Shown piece by piece: positions 1-7,629 of a DNA stretch of 11,470 nucleotides. The stretch comes from Chloroflexota bacterium. Lineage in GTDB: Bacteria > Chloroflexota > Anaerolineae > VGOG01. A program made the position numbers and the translations under genes. Positions within the stretch are counted from its first letter, which is position 1. The number at the start of each line of letters is the position of its first letter. The notes below the pieces were generated by a model. That model did no database searches. It was not told where the DNA came from and saw only the letters and a program-made list of their open reading frames with translations. The stretch covers positions 1 through 11,470 of the forward strand of contig JAUWYT010000020.1 of NCBI GenBank assembly GCA_030615705.1. Direction: 5' to 3'.

Positions 1-3000
1 AGATCGGCCAGCTGCAGGGCGTAGACGCTGCCCCGGGTGGGGTGTTTCCAGAGAGGCTGGCCCGCTGCGTCGGCAGCGTAGGCGTATTTGTCCAGGGAGG
101 TTATCAGGACCTCAGGGCGGTCATCCCCGTTCAGGTCGGCCACGGCCAGGTCGGTGACCGTGCCCCAGGTCTGGAAACGCCACCGCTCGCGGAAGGCCAG
201 AGGGCGCAGAGGAGGAGGCGGGAAAGCTGCGTCGGCTTCGTAGTAGGCAAAGGCAGCGCGAAAGAAGTTGTAAAGGATGCGTTCGCTGGCGTCGCTGTAG
301 ACCTGATAGCCGCGTTCGATCATAGGAGCGATCTCATCCGAAGGCAGGGAGAGACGAGAGCTGGAGCGCAGGATGCTCTCTCCCCGCTGCGGGTTGATCT
401 CTGGATGGAACTGCACGCCCCACACGGGAGCCTGGCCATAGCGGAAAGCCTGTACCGGGCAGAGGGGTGACGAGGCCAGCACTAGCGCTTCCGGCGGTAG
501 GGTTACCACCTGCTCAATGTGGTAGTGGAAGGGGAAGAACTCCTGCGGCACCCCGTCAAAGAGAGGGTCCTTTGTCCCGGCCTCGCTGAGCTGCAGGGGG
601 AGCCAGCCTACCTCCTGCTGGCCGACGTCCACCTCACCGCCCAGGAGATCGGCCAGCAGTTGGTGGCCCAGGCACAGGCCCAGGATGGGCACCTTAAGCT
701 CCAGGGCCTGGCGCAGGAAATCGGCCTCAGTGCGCAGGAAGGGATAGGCGGGATCGTCTAGGTCGTGGGGCGACATGGGGCCGCCTGAGAGAATGACGAT
801 CTGCCCCCAGTCAGGCGGCGGCAGGGAATCCCCAGCGTATATCTCAAGGCGGTCGAAAGGCAGCCCCAGGCGGGTCAGGTAATCGGAGACCCCGGCGGCC
901 CGCTCTTCGGCGTGTTCAACAACCAAGATCCGGGGAGCCAGAGGAGTGGGAGACGGGGTGACACGGGGAGGGGGAGAGGGGGAGACACGCGGAAGGGTAC
1001 CACTTTTCGTGAAGTAATTGTAGACTGTGGCCGACAGGCGGCGGAAGATGGGGAAGCAGCGATCCCAGTTGATCCAGTCCGTATCTTCCCACAAGAACAA
1101 CCCGAACAGGTAGTCGCCCTGCGGGATGAAAACGATCCCCACGTCGGAGCGGGTATCGCTCACCCAGCCGTGTTTGTGGGCGATAGGCACTTCCGGCGGG
1201 ACGCTGGCTCCGATGACACTGCGCAGGGGATTGGTCTTCAGCCAATCCAGCATCTCGCAGCAATCCTCGGCGGACAGGTTGTCGTAGGCTGCCAGCAGCT
1301 CACCCTCACCCTGGCATCCCTGATAAATGGCCTTCCACAGCACGGCCAGGTCAGCCAGCCGGGTCTGCATCATGGTGTCGGGGCGGGTGTCAATGGCGGC
1401 CTCGGCGGCGGGCACATCCACCTCGGGCAGTTCTGGTTTGGGGATGTACGGCCAATGCGTCCCGCCCTCGACATAATAGGGCTGGCGCATGAAGGTGCGG
1501 GCCAGACCCAGGTCGCGGAAAGTCTCGTTGACTCGCTTAACCCCCTCCGTCGCATCGCCCTCGCCGATGCCCATCAGCACCAGGTTGGAGGCGGCGTTGA
1601 TGCTCTCGGAGATCATGTAGGAGACGCTGAGCTGGATATCATCGGGTAGATCGCCGTCCCAGGTGCGGTAAGCGGTGACCAGGATGCCAGTCTTGAGCAG
1701 GCTCGTCCCGGCGTATACTACGTGGATGTTGTGGGTGAGCTCCTCGCCGGTGGAGAGGTCCTGGATGTAAAGGCCGGTCGTGCCGCTGAAGTCACTGCTG
1801 ATGTCGAGCAGCAGCGGCTTGAGGTCGGACAGGGTGAGCGGCGCCGGGGCCACGTCGGTGATGGCCAGGGAGACAGCCCTTCGACAGGCCCCTGGTCCTT
1901 TGGCCCCAGGGACAAAGGGCTCAGGACAAGGCTGAGTTCCATCGGAGGCCAAGGCGGTGGTAATGGCCGTTAATGAGGCTGCCACGTCCAGCGCCTGGCC
2001 TATCCGCCCCGGCTCGAAGTCGTAGATAGTCAGGTCGGCGTCGGCCGGCGTCCACGACGGGAGCCAGCGCGGGTCGGGTTCCAGGGTGGTGGTCAGCACC
2101 CGGGCCGGCTCTGGCGGGACATCAAAGACGCTGGCGATACCCTCCAGCTCAGAACGCAGGGCGGCCTCGTTGAGGGGCGTAACTTCGACGACGGCAACTG
2201 GCAGCGTGACGGGGCGTGCCTCTGGGTCGGACAGAGCAACGGCGATCCTCTCCACAGCCTCATCGCGGTCGAGCTCTAACCCCGGCTCGCCGGGGTAGAA
2301 GGCCAGCTCCTCTTTGCTGAGGCGATGCTCCCGCACCGGAAGATCAACGTCTGCGGCGATGCCCTCCAACTCAGAACGCAGGGAAGCCTCGTTGAGTGGC
2401 GTAACCTCGAGAACGGCAACTGGCAGCGTGACGGGGCGCGTCTCTCGGTCGGTCAGGGCTGCGGCGATCATATCCACAGCCTCATCACGGTCAAGCTCGA
2501 ACCCCACCTGGCCGGGATAGAAGGCCAGGTCCTCCTCGCTGAGGCGATGCTCCCGCACAGGCAGATCAACGGTCTCTGCAAGATCATCCACGAAGTCAGC
2601 CAGCAGGGCTCGGTCGAAGGTGGTCTGCAAGGCCACGTCCACGTCGAAGGGCAACGGAGTGTGGAGGAGGAAATCATTGAAGCGGGTGTCCGAGCCGACG
2701 GCGGAGGCTTCGTCCACCATGGCCTCCGCAAGCACGGCGAAGCCCCCGGCGGCCGGGTCGAGCTTCTGACTGCAGTCGAGGTAGGGAAGCTCGATGGGCT
2801 GGGACAGCGGCTCAACCCATTCCTTGTGCACCAGGGCCCGGGCCTTCTCGCGCGTCATCCCGCCCACGTCCAGGCCGTTGATGGTCACCCCAGGCCGGAT
2901 GTGAGCCATGTAGTCCTGGTAGGCGTTCCAGCGGTGGGTAACGAACACCCCCGCACCGATGAGCGCCGCGATGAGCACCACCGCCACGGCTATCAGCCAC

Positions 3001-3065
3001 CACAGGCGATGCACGGGCGATGATTGAGTCTCTTCGGACATCATCGGAGATTCTTCAGCCGACAT
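1..3065 (-). CDS. Membrane-anchored serine hydrolase / GATase-1 / FG-GAP fusion protein (3' end beyond window)
   Basis: An open frame of 1021 codons runs from ATG 3065 to the left edge with no stop. SD GAGG lies 7 bases before the ATG and overlaps the end of the upstream gene. Order of parts: signal anchor (about 21-42); VanW/YoaR-type peptidoglycan-binding-like segment starting [17 protein letters not shown] (55-71), with a 74-residue unit duplicated (166-313); class A beta-lactamase-like domain (about 415-686) with S455-LL-K458, S488-I-N490 and K631-H-G633; Pro/Ser linker (687-711); class I glutamine amidotransferase of the GMP-synthase type (712-940) with nucleophile C798 in GLCLGHQ and H887/E889 in QFHPE; start of an FG-GAP/VCBS propeller with the calcium-type loop DLNGDDRPE (977-985). 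The single anchor predicts that all catalytic parts are outside the membrane, which is unusual for a GATase. The substrate is unknown; wall or peptide processing is inferred from the neighbours. Domain calls are by motif only. Confidence 0.88.
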   Translation of the reverse strand, partial: MSAEESPMMSEETQSSPVHRLWWLIAVAVVLIAALIGAGVFVTHRWNAYQDYMAHIRPGVTINGLDVGGMTREKARALVHKEWVEPLSQPIELPYLDCSQKLDPAAGGFAVLAEAMVDEASAVGSDTRFNDFLLHTPLPFDVDVALQTTFDRALLADFVDDLAETVDLPVREHRLSEEDLAFYPGQVGFELDRDEAVDMIAAALTDRETRPVTLPVAVLEVTPLNEASLRSELEGIAADVDLPVREHRLSKEELAFYPGEPGLELDRDEAVERIAVALSDPEARPVTLPVAVVEVTPLNEAALRSELEGIASVFDVPPEPARVLTTTLEPDPRWLPSWTPADADLTIYDFEPGRIGQALDVAASLTAITTALASDGTQPCPEPFVPGAKGPGACRRAVSLAITDVAPAPLTLSDLKPLLLDISSDFSGTTGLYIQDLSTGEELTHNIHVVYAGTSLLKTGILVTAYRTWDGDLPDDIQLSVSYMISESINAASNLVLMGIGEGDATEGVKRVNETFRDLGLARTFMRQPYYVEGGTHWPYIPKPELPEVDVPAAEAAIDTRPDTMMQTRLADLAVLWKAIYQGCQGEGELLAAYDNLSAEDCCEMLDWLKTNPLRSVIGASVPPEVPIAHKHGWVSDTRSDVGIVFIPQGDYLFGLFLWEDTDWINWDRCFPIFRRLSATVYNYFTKSGTLPRVSPSPPPRVTPSPTPLAPRILVVEHAEERAAGVSDYLTRLGLPFDRLEIYAGDSLPPPDWGQIVILSGGPMSPHDLDDPAYPFLRTEADFLRQALELKVPILGLCLGHQLLADLLGGEVDVGQQEVGWLPLQLSEAGTKDPLFDGVPQEFFPFHYHIEQVVTLPPEALVLASSPLCPVQAFRYGQAPVWGVQFHPEINPQRGESILRSSSRLSLPSDEIAPMIERGYQVYSDASERILYNFFRAAFAYYEADAAFPPPPLRPLAFRERWRFQTWGTVTDLAVADLNGDDRPEVLITSLDKYAYAADAAGQPLWKHPTRGSVYALQLAD
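944..992. repeat. Low-complexity G-rich repeat encoding the interdomain linker
   Basis: A purine-rich run on the plus strand made of GGGGAGA/GGGGTGACAC-like units. On the minus strand it codes the Pro/Ser linker between the serine hydrolase and amidotransferase domains of the large fusion gene. It lies right after the point where the paralogous hydrolase (5546-6958) ends. This suggests the two domains were joined through a low-complexity repeat. A loosely similar tract lies at 7411-7436 ahead of the DUF2007-like gene. Confidence 0.5.
1875..1933. repeat. Small palindromic repeat inserted in frame in a CDS (copy 1)
   Basis: The plus strand begins AGCCCTTCGACAGGC and ends GCTCAGGACAAGGCT. The interior can form alternative short hairpins (CCTTTG with CAAAGG, or CCCTGG with CCAGGG). 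It falls between the peptidoglycan-binding-like part and the catalytic domain of the fusion protein and codes a Cys/Pro/Gly-rich stretch (about residues 378-397) absent from the paralogue at 5546-6958. The same outer sequences recur at 8574-8601 in an unrelated gene, which marks a dispersed repeat family and not a protein motif. Confidence 0.65.
2127..2570 (-). repeat. Tandem duplication, two 222-base units
   Basis: Units at 2349-2570 and 2127-2348 are near-identical and in frame (74 codons each). Both code the pattern [18 protein letters not shown], then LDRDEAV, then [18 protein letters not shown] and LRSELEGIA. The pattern fits one unit of a VanW/YoaR-type peptidoglycan-binding-like domain. 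DNA similarity is high, pointing to a recent duplication that lengthened the stalk between membrane anchor and catalytic domain. Confidence 0.85.
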
Positions 3066-3069
3066 CTTT

Positions 3070-5541
3070 TTACCTCAGCACCCGCGACAACAGCCGCCGT
3101 ATCTCGACGGTGGACAGGTATTGCCCCACATACCGGCCATCCAACCAGATCTCGAAATGCAGGTGTATCTCACCGTCGGCATCGTACAGTGACTGGGGTG
3201 TGCCGGAGTTGCCCACTGTGCCGATGACCTGGCCCCGAGCCACCCAGTCGCCAACCTTCAGCCCGGCGGCGATGCGGCTTAGATGGGCGTAGCGGGTGAT
3301 GAGCCCATCGCCGTGGTTCAGCCACACCTGTCGCCCACGGAAGCCGTCCAGCGCGTCCTCGGGGGTGTATCCCTCCTCGCGACATGTAGCCAGCCAGTTG
3401 TCCATCTGCGACTTGGTGGGATTCACGTAGTCCCAATCGGCGCGGATGACGACGCCGTCGCGCGCAGCCCGCACCTCAGTGCTGGTGGTGACCTTAATCC
3501 CGCCGGGCCAGGCGTAGAGGTCTATCCCTTGATGTACACCGTAACGGTAGTGGCGCGGCGCGCCGGGCAGCGAGTTCAACCGCTGCGGCAGGCCCATGCT
3601 GGCAATGGGCATCCTCAGCCCGCGCAGGCGATCCCAAGCGACTTCGGATACTGGCGGCGCAGCCACTCCTTCGGCTGAGCCTTTGAGCCGGAGGGCGAAG
3701 CCCTCTCCCGCCGCCGGAGTGCGATACACCACATCTGGCCCCACCAGGAGTAAACCGCCGTCCACCGGCCAGCAGCCGCGCAGGGTCACGTCGCGGTCAA
3801 TGAAGGTGTACACCCGGCGCGTCTCGCCCGTCTCGGTATCCAGGGCCAGCACGCGGCGGTCGTTGCTGTCCAAGACGTACAGCAGTCCGTCGGCGACGGC
3901 ACACAGGGCTGAGGGGTAGTCCAGACCACTCGACAGGACCCAGGCTTTCTCCCAGCCCGGGGCACGGTAGTTGACCACCTCCGGCCGGCGGCCGGGCCAC
4001 TCGCGGAGGAGGACGTACATATTCTCTCCGTCCACTGCCAGGTCCACCCCCCGGCTGCTCTGGAACTCGGCCACGACCACAGCCCGACCGCCGGTCAGAC
4101 GCCACACCCGCCCGGCGTTGGTGTCGAGGAAGTACGTTGCGTCTTCGTCCGCGGCGACGGCGGTGACGTGAGCACCGCCAGTGCCAGCCACGGCCTCCCA
4201 ATCCAGACGATGCCAGGTCTCATCTGTGACATCGTAGCGGATCACCTCGCCGGACCGGTCCACAACCAGGAGCGACCCATCCGGCGACAGCGCCACCTCA
4301 GACAACTCCTGAACCGTCAGGCCGCCCACGGCATCGCCGGGCGCGGCCATCACGACCGGCAGTTCCGCCGCACCCACAGTCAGCCGCACCAGCCGGCCAC
4401 TGTCCACCACATACAGAGTGTCTCCATCCACGGCCAGGCTCACGGGATGGGGGAAGGTCCCCGCCGGGTAGCGGTAGGCGGTCACGCTGTGTTCGTCGAG
4501 CCAGTGTGCGTCGCCAGGCGCGTCTTCGAAGCGGGCGGTGATGATGTTCTCCACCGCCACCAACACCGCCCGTACGCCCTCCAGGTTGCGCTCGAACTCG
4601 GTGTCCTCGTGGTTGGTCAGTTCCACCTCAGCGGCGGCGATGCCCAGGTCGGTCAGGTAGTCGGTGAAACCGCCGGTGATGGGATAGGACGTCCAGCCCC
4701 CCTCGGGGGAGTCGTAGCCGGTGCCTGCCGCCAGCGCCGCCGCCAGACGCAGCGATGGGGCGTTGTCCCGGCAGCCGCCGGCGAACACGGCACCAGCACT
4801 GCTGTGGTAGAAGACCGCGACGTGGGCATCGGCCAGGAAATCGCGCGCCGCCCGCGCCTCCGGTTCGGAGAAGGGATACGCTCCCCCCGCGCCGGGCTGC
4901 GGGCCATCGCTGGTGTAGGTCGTCGGGCTCCAATCGTTGCCGGCGCAACCGTCCAGGTCGGTGCCTGCGTTGCGGTTGAGGTCCACCCCACGAGCGTTGA
5001 GTCGCGTGTCGGCGGCCAGGCCATCGGGGTTCAGGGTGGGGATGATCCACAGGCTGACGTTGCCGGGCACGTCCTTGGGATGGGCCTGGAAATGGGCCAG
5101 CAACTCCTGCGCCAGTTCGTAGGTGTTGGCCTCCCAGCCGCCGTGAATGTCGCTCACCAGCACCACCTTATAGCGCCCGTCGCCGAAGCGGTAGGTCTTG
5201 ATGGGGCGTCCCTCGACCGATTGGCCGATGGTCACGTGCGTGGGACTGGGCACAGGCGTGGGAGTAGGCGTTGCCGTCGGGCGGGGGGTAGGCGTTGCGG
5301 TGGCGGTGCGGGTGGGTGTGGGTGTCGCCGTCGGGCGCGGGGTGGGCGTCTTGGTACGAGTGGACGTGACTGTGGGTGTTGCTGTCTGAGTCGGCGTCGC
5401 GGTGGCAGCACGGGTGGGTGTCGGCGTTGGTGACGGCGTCGCCACAGCGCATCCGGAGATGAGAGCCACAGTCAAGGCCAGGGCGATAGAGATCCACGCA
5501 AACTTGCAAACCTGCAGGCTTGCAGCGTGATTGCTCGTCAT
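3070..5541 (-). CDS. Lipoprotein: M14 carboxypeptidase / beta-propeller / M23 (LytM) peptidase fusion
   Basis: The start is ATG 5541, chosen because it opens directly onto a lipoprotein signal: hydrophobic [16 protein letters not shown] with lipobox ISG-C31. The frame stays open further upstream (to 5661) but that part overlaps the preceding gene. Predicted 823 residues. After C31 comes a Thr/Pro linker (about 35-101), then an M14 zinc carboxypeptidase-like domain (about 102-335): H133 and E137 in HGGWE, NPDG (171-174), [12 protein letters not shown] (180-191), H246 as the third zinc ligand and E305/E307 near the expected catalytic Glu. A beta-propeller-like region with repeated [16 protein letters not shown] strands follows (about 360-620). 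The C-terminus is an M23 LytM domain: H670/D674 in HQGID, H753 in RYAHL and H793-L-H795. All metal ligands are present, so both peptidases look active. Likely role: extracellular peptidoglycan or peptide trimming. TGA of the upstream gene is 4 bases before the ATG, with no clear SD, suggesting coupling. Confidence 0.92.
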   Translation of the reverse strand: MTSNHAASLQVCKFAWISIALALTVALISGCAVATPSPTPTPTRAATATPTQTATPTVTSTRTKTPTPRPTATPTPTRTATATPTPRPTATPTPTPVPSPTHVTIGQSVEGRPIKTYRFGDGRYKVVLVSDIHGGWEANTYELAQELLAHFQAHPKDVPGNVSLWIIPTLNPDGLAADTRLNARGVDLNRNAGTDLDGCAGNDWSPTTYTSDGPQPGAGGAYPFSEPEARAARDFLADAHVAVFYHSSAGAVFAGGCRDNAPSLRLAAALAAGTGYDSPEGGWTSYPITGGFTDYLTDLGIAAAEVELTNHEDTEFERNLEGVRAVLVAVENIITARFEDAPGDAHWLDEHSVTAYRYPAGTFPHPVSLAVDGDTLYVVDSGRLVRLTVGAAELPVVMAAPGDAVGGLTVQELSEVALSPDGSLLVVDRSGEVIRYDVTDETWHRLDWEAVAGTGGAHVTAVAADEDATYFLDTNAGRVWRLTGGRAVVVAEFQSSRGVDLAVDGENMYVLLREWPGRRPEVVNYRAPGWEKAWVLSSGLDYPSALCAVADGLLYVLDSNDRRVLALDTETGETRRVYTFIDRDVTLRGCWPVDGGLLLVGPDVVYRTPAAGEGFALRLKGSAEGVAAPPVSEVAWDRLRGLRMPIASMGLPQRLNSLPGAPRHYRYGVHQGIDLYAWPGGIKVTTSTEVRAARDGVVIRADWDYVNPTKSQMDNWLATCREEGYTPEDALDGFRGRQVWLNHGDGLITRYAHLSRIAAGLKVGDWVARGQVIGTVGNSGTPQSLYDADGEIHLHFEIWLDGRYVGQYLSTVEIRRLLSRVLR
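5497..5526. repeat. 8-base-period TTGCA repeat inside the signal peptide
   Basis: Read on the minus strand, units GCTGCAAG, CCTGCAGG, TTTGCAAG and TTTGCGTG follow one another with an 8-base period. They code the n-region of the lipoprotein signal peptide (about residues 6-15) just before its hydrophobic core. Similar TTGCAAACCTGCA strings are familiar to me as dispersed repeats in some bacterial genomes, but I cannot confirm that here. Confidence 0.45.
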
Positions 5542-5545
5542 ACTG

Positions 5546-6958
5546 TCAACGGTTGAAATAATTGTAGGTCGCCTCGGAGATGTGGGCGATGAGCGGGGAA
5601 CTGATATCCCACTCCAGCCAATCCTTGTGGTACAGGTAGACGGACAGCACGTAGTCACCACCCAGCGTGAAGACGATCCCCGCGTCGCCGTGGGTGTCCC
5701 CCACCCAGCCGTGTTTGTGGGCCACCCGCGTCCCCTCCGGCATCCCAGCCTCGATGAGCGCGCCGATGTGGTTCTGTGACATAATGTCGAGCATGGCCTG
5801 GCACTCGTCTGGGGTCAGCTCGTTGGGATAGGCGGCGATGAGCGTGCCGCCACCACTGGCACACTGGTAGATCATCTCCAGCAGGCGGCCTATGTCCTTC
5901 GGGGTGGTCTGCATGAAGGGGTCGGGGTTGGTGTCGACGTCCGTGCGCTGATTGGCCGGGGTGCTGATGTGCTGAGGCAGAACGTCCTCGTCGTAGGGGG
6001 TAGCCATGAAGGTGTTGACCAGGCCCAGGTAGCGCACGGATTCGTTCAAGCGACGCACGCCCTCGTAGGCGTCGCCGTCGCCGATGGTGTAGCGCAGTAG
6101 AAGGTTGGCGGTGAAGTTCCCGCTGAGGGTCATGGTCTCGGTCAGGATCTTGGTGGTGTCCACGTCGGGTGGGCCGTCCAGGTGATGGTAGGCCTCCACC
6201 ATGATGGCGATCTTGAGGATGCTCATGCCGGCGTAGGCCACGTCGGCGTCGTCGGCGAACTCCTCGCCCGTAGCCAGATTCTTGATATAGATACTGTAGA
6301 AGCCGGGGAAGTCTGCCAGGATTCCCTCGATCATCTGTCCCATCATCCACAGGCCAGGCTCGGGCGGGGGCGGGCCCACGTTCACCGCCAGATCCACCTC
6401 ACGGTCGGTGGCCGAGTTCAGCGCGCCGACGACCAGCGGTAGACAGGCCTCGATGTCGAGTCGCTCCTCGGGCCGGCCAGGCACAAAGGTCATAGTATCG
6501 GCGTGAGCGTATGGCTCCCGCAGCGGATGGTCGTATTCCTCGGCGATGTCGGCCAGGAAGTCCTTCAGCCGCTCCTCGTCGTAACTGGCCTGGAGGGGGA
6601 TGTCCACCGGCTGTGGCTCGGCGCTCAGGATGTAATCGGCAAAGCCCTGCCAAAGACTGGTCTCCGTCTTTAGTCTGTTCACTTCCTCCAGCATCCTGTT
6701 GGCCTTCAATTGAAAGCCGACATCCTGGGGATGAAGGAGAAGGCTCTCGTTTAGATAGTTCAGCTTTACTGGCTCTGAAAAAGCTTCTCCCAGGAGTCCC
6801 AGTGCCTCCTCCTCCCATTTCCCCCCCACGGAGATGCTCGCTAGTGAAACCCCTTGGGGAGTCCGATTCTGATAGGTTCTGTAGTCGTCTAGCTTGTATA
6901 ACAAAGCGAACATGACAACTATCAAGATCACGAAAATCGTAAATCTCGATGTTCTCAA
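5546..6958 (-). CDS. Membrane-anchored class A beta-lactamase-like serine hydrolase
   Basis: Start chosen at TTG 6958: GGGAGG lies exactly 5 bases upstream, and the protein then opens with a clean signal anchor (RTSRFTIFVILIVVMFALLY). Upstream in-frame ATGs at 7021 and 7009 lie in or beside a hairpin repeat and have poor SDs. Predicted 470 residues. The N-terminal 40-200 resembles one VanW/YoaR-type peptidoglycan-binding-like segment (GVSLASISVGG). The catalytic domain (about 205-470) has S246-IL-K249, S279-G-N281 and K415-H-G417, the three motifs of penicillin-interacting serine hydrolases, with KHG replacing the usual KTG. It is a paralogue of the hydrolase part of the 1-3065 gene, sharing YAG(M/T)S(I/L)LK, AHKHGWV and YNYF. 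It acts outside the membrane. A D,D-peptidase, beta-lactamase or other serine hydrolase activity cannot be told apart from sequence. Confidence 0.9.
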   Translation of the reverse strand: MRTSRFTIFVILIVVMFALLYKLDDYRTYQNRTPQGVSLASISVGGKWEEEALGLLGEAFSEPVKLNYLNESLLLHPQDVGFQLKANRMLEEVNRLKTETSLWQGFADYILSAEPQPVDIPLQASYDEERLKDFLADIAEEYDHPLREPYAHADTMTFVPGRPEERLDIEACLPLVVGALNSATDREVDLAVNVGPPPPEPGLWMMGQMIEGILADFPGFYSIYIKNLATGEEFADDADVAYAGMSILKIAIMVEAYHHLDGPPDVDTTKILTETMTLSGNFTANLLLRYTIGDGDAYEGVRRLNESVRYLGLVNTFMATPYDEDVLPQHISTPANQRTDVDTNPDPFMQTTPKDIGRLLEMIYQCASGGGTLIAAYPNELTPDECQAMLDIMSQNHIGALIEAGMPEGTRVAHKHGWVGDTHGDAGIVFTLGGDYVLSVYLYHKDWLEWDISSPLIAHISEATYNYFNR

Positions 6959-6963
6959 AATGT

Positions 6964-6969
6964 CCTCCC
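6964..6969 (-). promoter_or_regulatory. Shine-Dalgarno GGGAGG that decides a TTG start
   Basis: Minus strand GGGAGG, then 5 bases, then TTG 6958. It is the best ribosome site in the 5' part of this frame and favours the rare TTG start over the two upstream ATGs. Confidence 0.7.
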
Positions 6970-7012
6970 AACCCGGACAAGCCGGAATCAAGCAAGCTTC
7001 AAATCTCATAAA

Positions 7013-7078
7013 AACCACCAAGACACCAAGGCACCAAGTTTTTCAATCTTTTCTTTGTGCCTTTGTGTCTTTGTGGTT
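7013..7078. repeat. Large imperfect inverted repeat built of 8-base units
   Basis: Left arm 7013-7038 consists of CACCAAGA, CACCAAGG and CACCAAG units. Right arm 7053-7078 mirrors it as CTTTGTGC, CTTTGTGT and CTTTGTGG. The arms pair over 26 positions with three mismatches spaced 8 bases apart, around a 14-base loop. It lies between the DUF2007-like gene and the serine hydrolase gene. It may act as a transcript hairpin or be a dispersed MITE-like element. There is no adequate T-run directly after it for a classical terminator on the minus strand. Confidence 0.8.
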
Positions 7079-7115
7079 AATCTCTCGCCGTTTGTGCAGG
7101 AATTTGATTGACAGG

Positions 7116-7406
7116 CTAGTTTGCTTCTTCTTCGTTCGACTGAGGCTCACGAACGTCTGGCGGCCAATCCGGTGGCTGGCTCAGGAGCTCTTCTGCCTCC
7201 TGGGCCAAGGCTTGCGGGACCATCACCCGCACCTCACCCAGGCCATCCACGGTGATGCCCAAGACGACACCGGCGCTCTCATAGTTTAGCAGAGCAGGGA
7301 TGCCGGCGCTTTCTAGCTTGGTTTTGATGACCAGGGCTTCCAGTTGTCCGAAGGCGGTGTAAACCGTGGCCAGCCCAGGCCTATCCACCCTTTTGTGACC
7401 TGCCAC
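7116..7406 (-). CDS. DUF2007-like small protein
   Basis: Start chosen at GTG 7406, preceded by AGGGGA with 6 bases spacing; the frame is open upstream to 7502 but that extension overlaps the divergent IS remnant. Predicted 96 residues. Residues about 17-78 (VYTAFGQLEALVIKTKLESA, GIPALL, then GEVRVMVP and ALAQEAEELL) fit the DUF2007 (putative signal-transducing / GlnB-like fold) pattern: a strand, a helix containing a conserved GI, then a strand-helix. No catalytic residues are evident and the function is unknown. The acidic C-terminal tail DVREPQSNEEEAN is coded by a palindromic repeat (7133-7155) also found in the divergent gene at 7629, so the tail is probably a later addition. It is the first gene of the leftward group, but 157 bases with a large hairpin separate it from the next. 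Confidence 0.8.
   Translation of the reverse strand: MAGHKRVDRPGLATVYTAFGQLEALVIKTKLESAGIPALLNYESAGVVLGITVDGLGEVRVMVPQALAQEAEELLSQPPDWPPDVREPQSNEEEAN
7133..7157. repeat. Palindromic repeat CGTTCG...CGAACG at the 3' end of the DUF2007-like gene
   Basis: Outer hexamers CGTTCG and CGAACG pair, with inner CTGA/TCAC-like partial pairing around the centre. On the minus strand GACGTTCGTGAGCCTCAG is followed directly by TCGAACGA. The same 18-base and 8-base pieces appear at 8547-8564 and 8613-8620, separated there by an extra insertion. Confidence 0.7.
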
Positions 7407-7455
7407 TATGTTTCCCCTGTCTCCCTCACCACTCCACGAAAGGAGAAGTGCGAAA

Positions 7456-7629
7456 ATGAACGAGCATTTCTTCAGTCTCGATCTGCACAAGAAGTATGCC
7501 ACAATCTTCGGAATTAGTCAACAAGGGGATGTGGTGCTGAGCCTGCTTGACGGCAAGAGCTATTTGTCAAGGCAGGGGAAAACTGGTATAATTAGTCTCG
7601 ATATCATAGAACCCAGGAGGACTTTCTAA
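7456..7629 (+). pseudogene. IS110-family transposase N-terminal remnant
   Basis: ATG 7456 with AGGAGA 9 bases upstream opens a 57-codon frame ending at TAA 7627-7629. The first 28 residues, with the core FFSLDLHKKYATIFGIS then QQGDVVL, match the conserved start of IS110/IS1111 (DEDD) transposases, including the first catalytic Asp (D9) in the (L/V)D(L/V)HKK motif. The rest of the transposase is missing and the reading diverges after about residue 35. A strong promoter lies within the frame and the next gene overlaps its stop by one base. It is most likely a decayed stub, but the intact SD leaves open that a short peptide is still made. Confidence 0.6.
7564..7592 (+). promoter_or_regulatory. 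Sigma70-type promoter for the 7629-11047 operon
   Basis: TTGTCA (7564-7569), 17-base spacer, perfect TATAAT (7587-7592). The expected transcript start is about 7599, leaving a leader of roughly 30 bases containing AGGAGG ahead of ATG 7629. It lies inside the IS110 remnant. Confidence 0.75.

Noticed and set aside
912..1649. Plus-strand open frame of 245 codons
   Set aside because: It lies antisense to the serine hydrolase and GATase domains of the fusion gene, where catalytic motifs are intact on the minus strand.
2086..3023. Plus-strand frames over the duplicated region
   Set aside because: They are mirrors of the tandem repeat in the minus-strand gene, and the apparent internal repeats simply reflect that duplication.
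1..3065. Fusion gene as several frameshifted genes
   Set aside because: Codon-by-codon reading from ATG 3065 reaches base 3 in one frame with all motifs in order, so no frameshift is needed.
4168..5433. Long plus-strand open frame (421 codons)
   Set aside because: It is antisense to the M14 domain and Thr/Pro linker, whose motifs are clear on the minus strand. Its product is low-complexity with no recognisable domain.
5542..5661. N-terminal extension of the M14/M23 lipoprotein
   Set aside because: It overlaps the upstream hydrolase gene by more than 100 bases and would bury the lipobox signal peptide. ATG 5541 places the signal at the N-terminus.
6959..7021. ATG 7021 or 7009 as start of the serine hydrolase
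   Set aside because: The extra residues come from or beside the hairpin repeat, and the SD is much weaker than that of TTG 6958.
7013..7078. CRISPR array
   Set aside because: The units are only 8 bases with no spacers, and the second set is inverted relative to the first.
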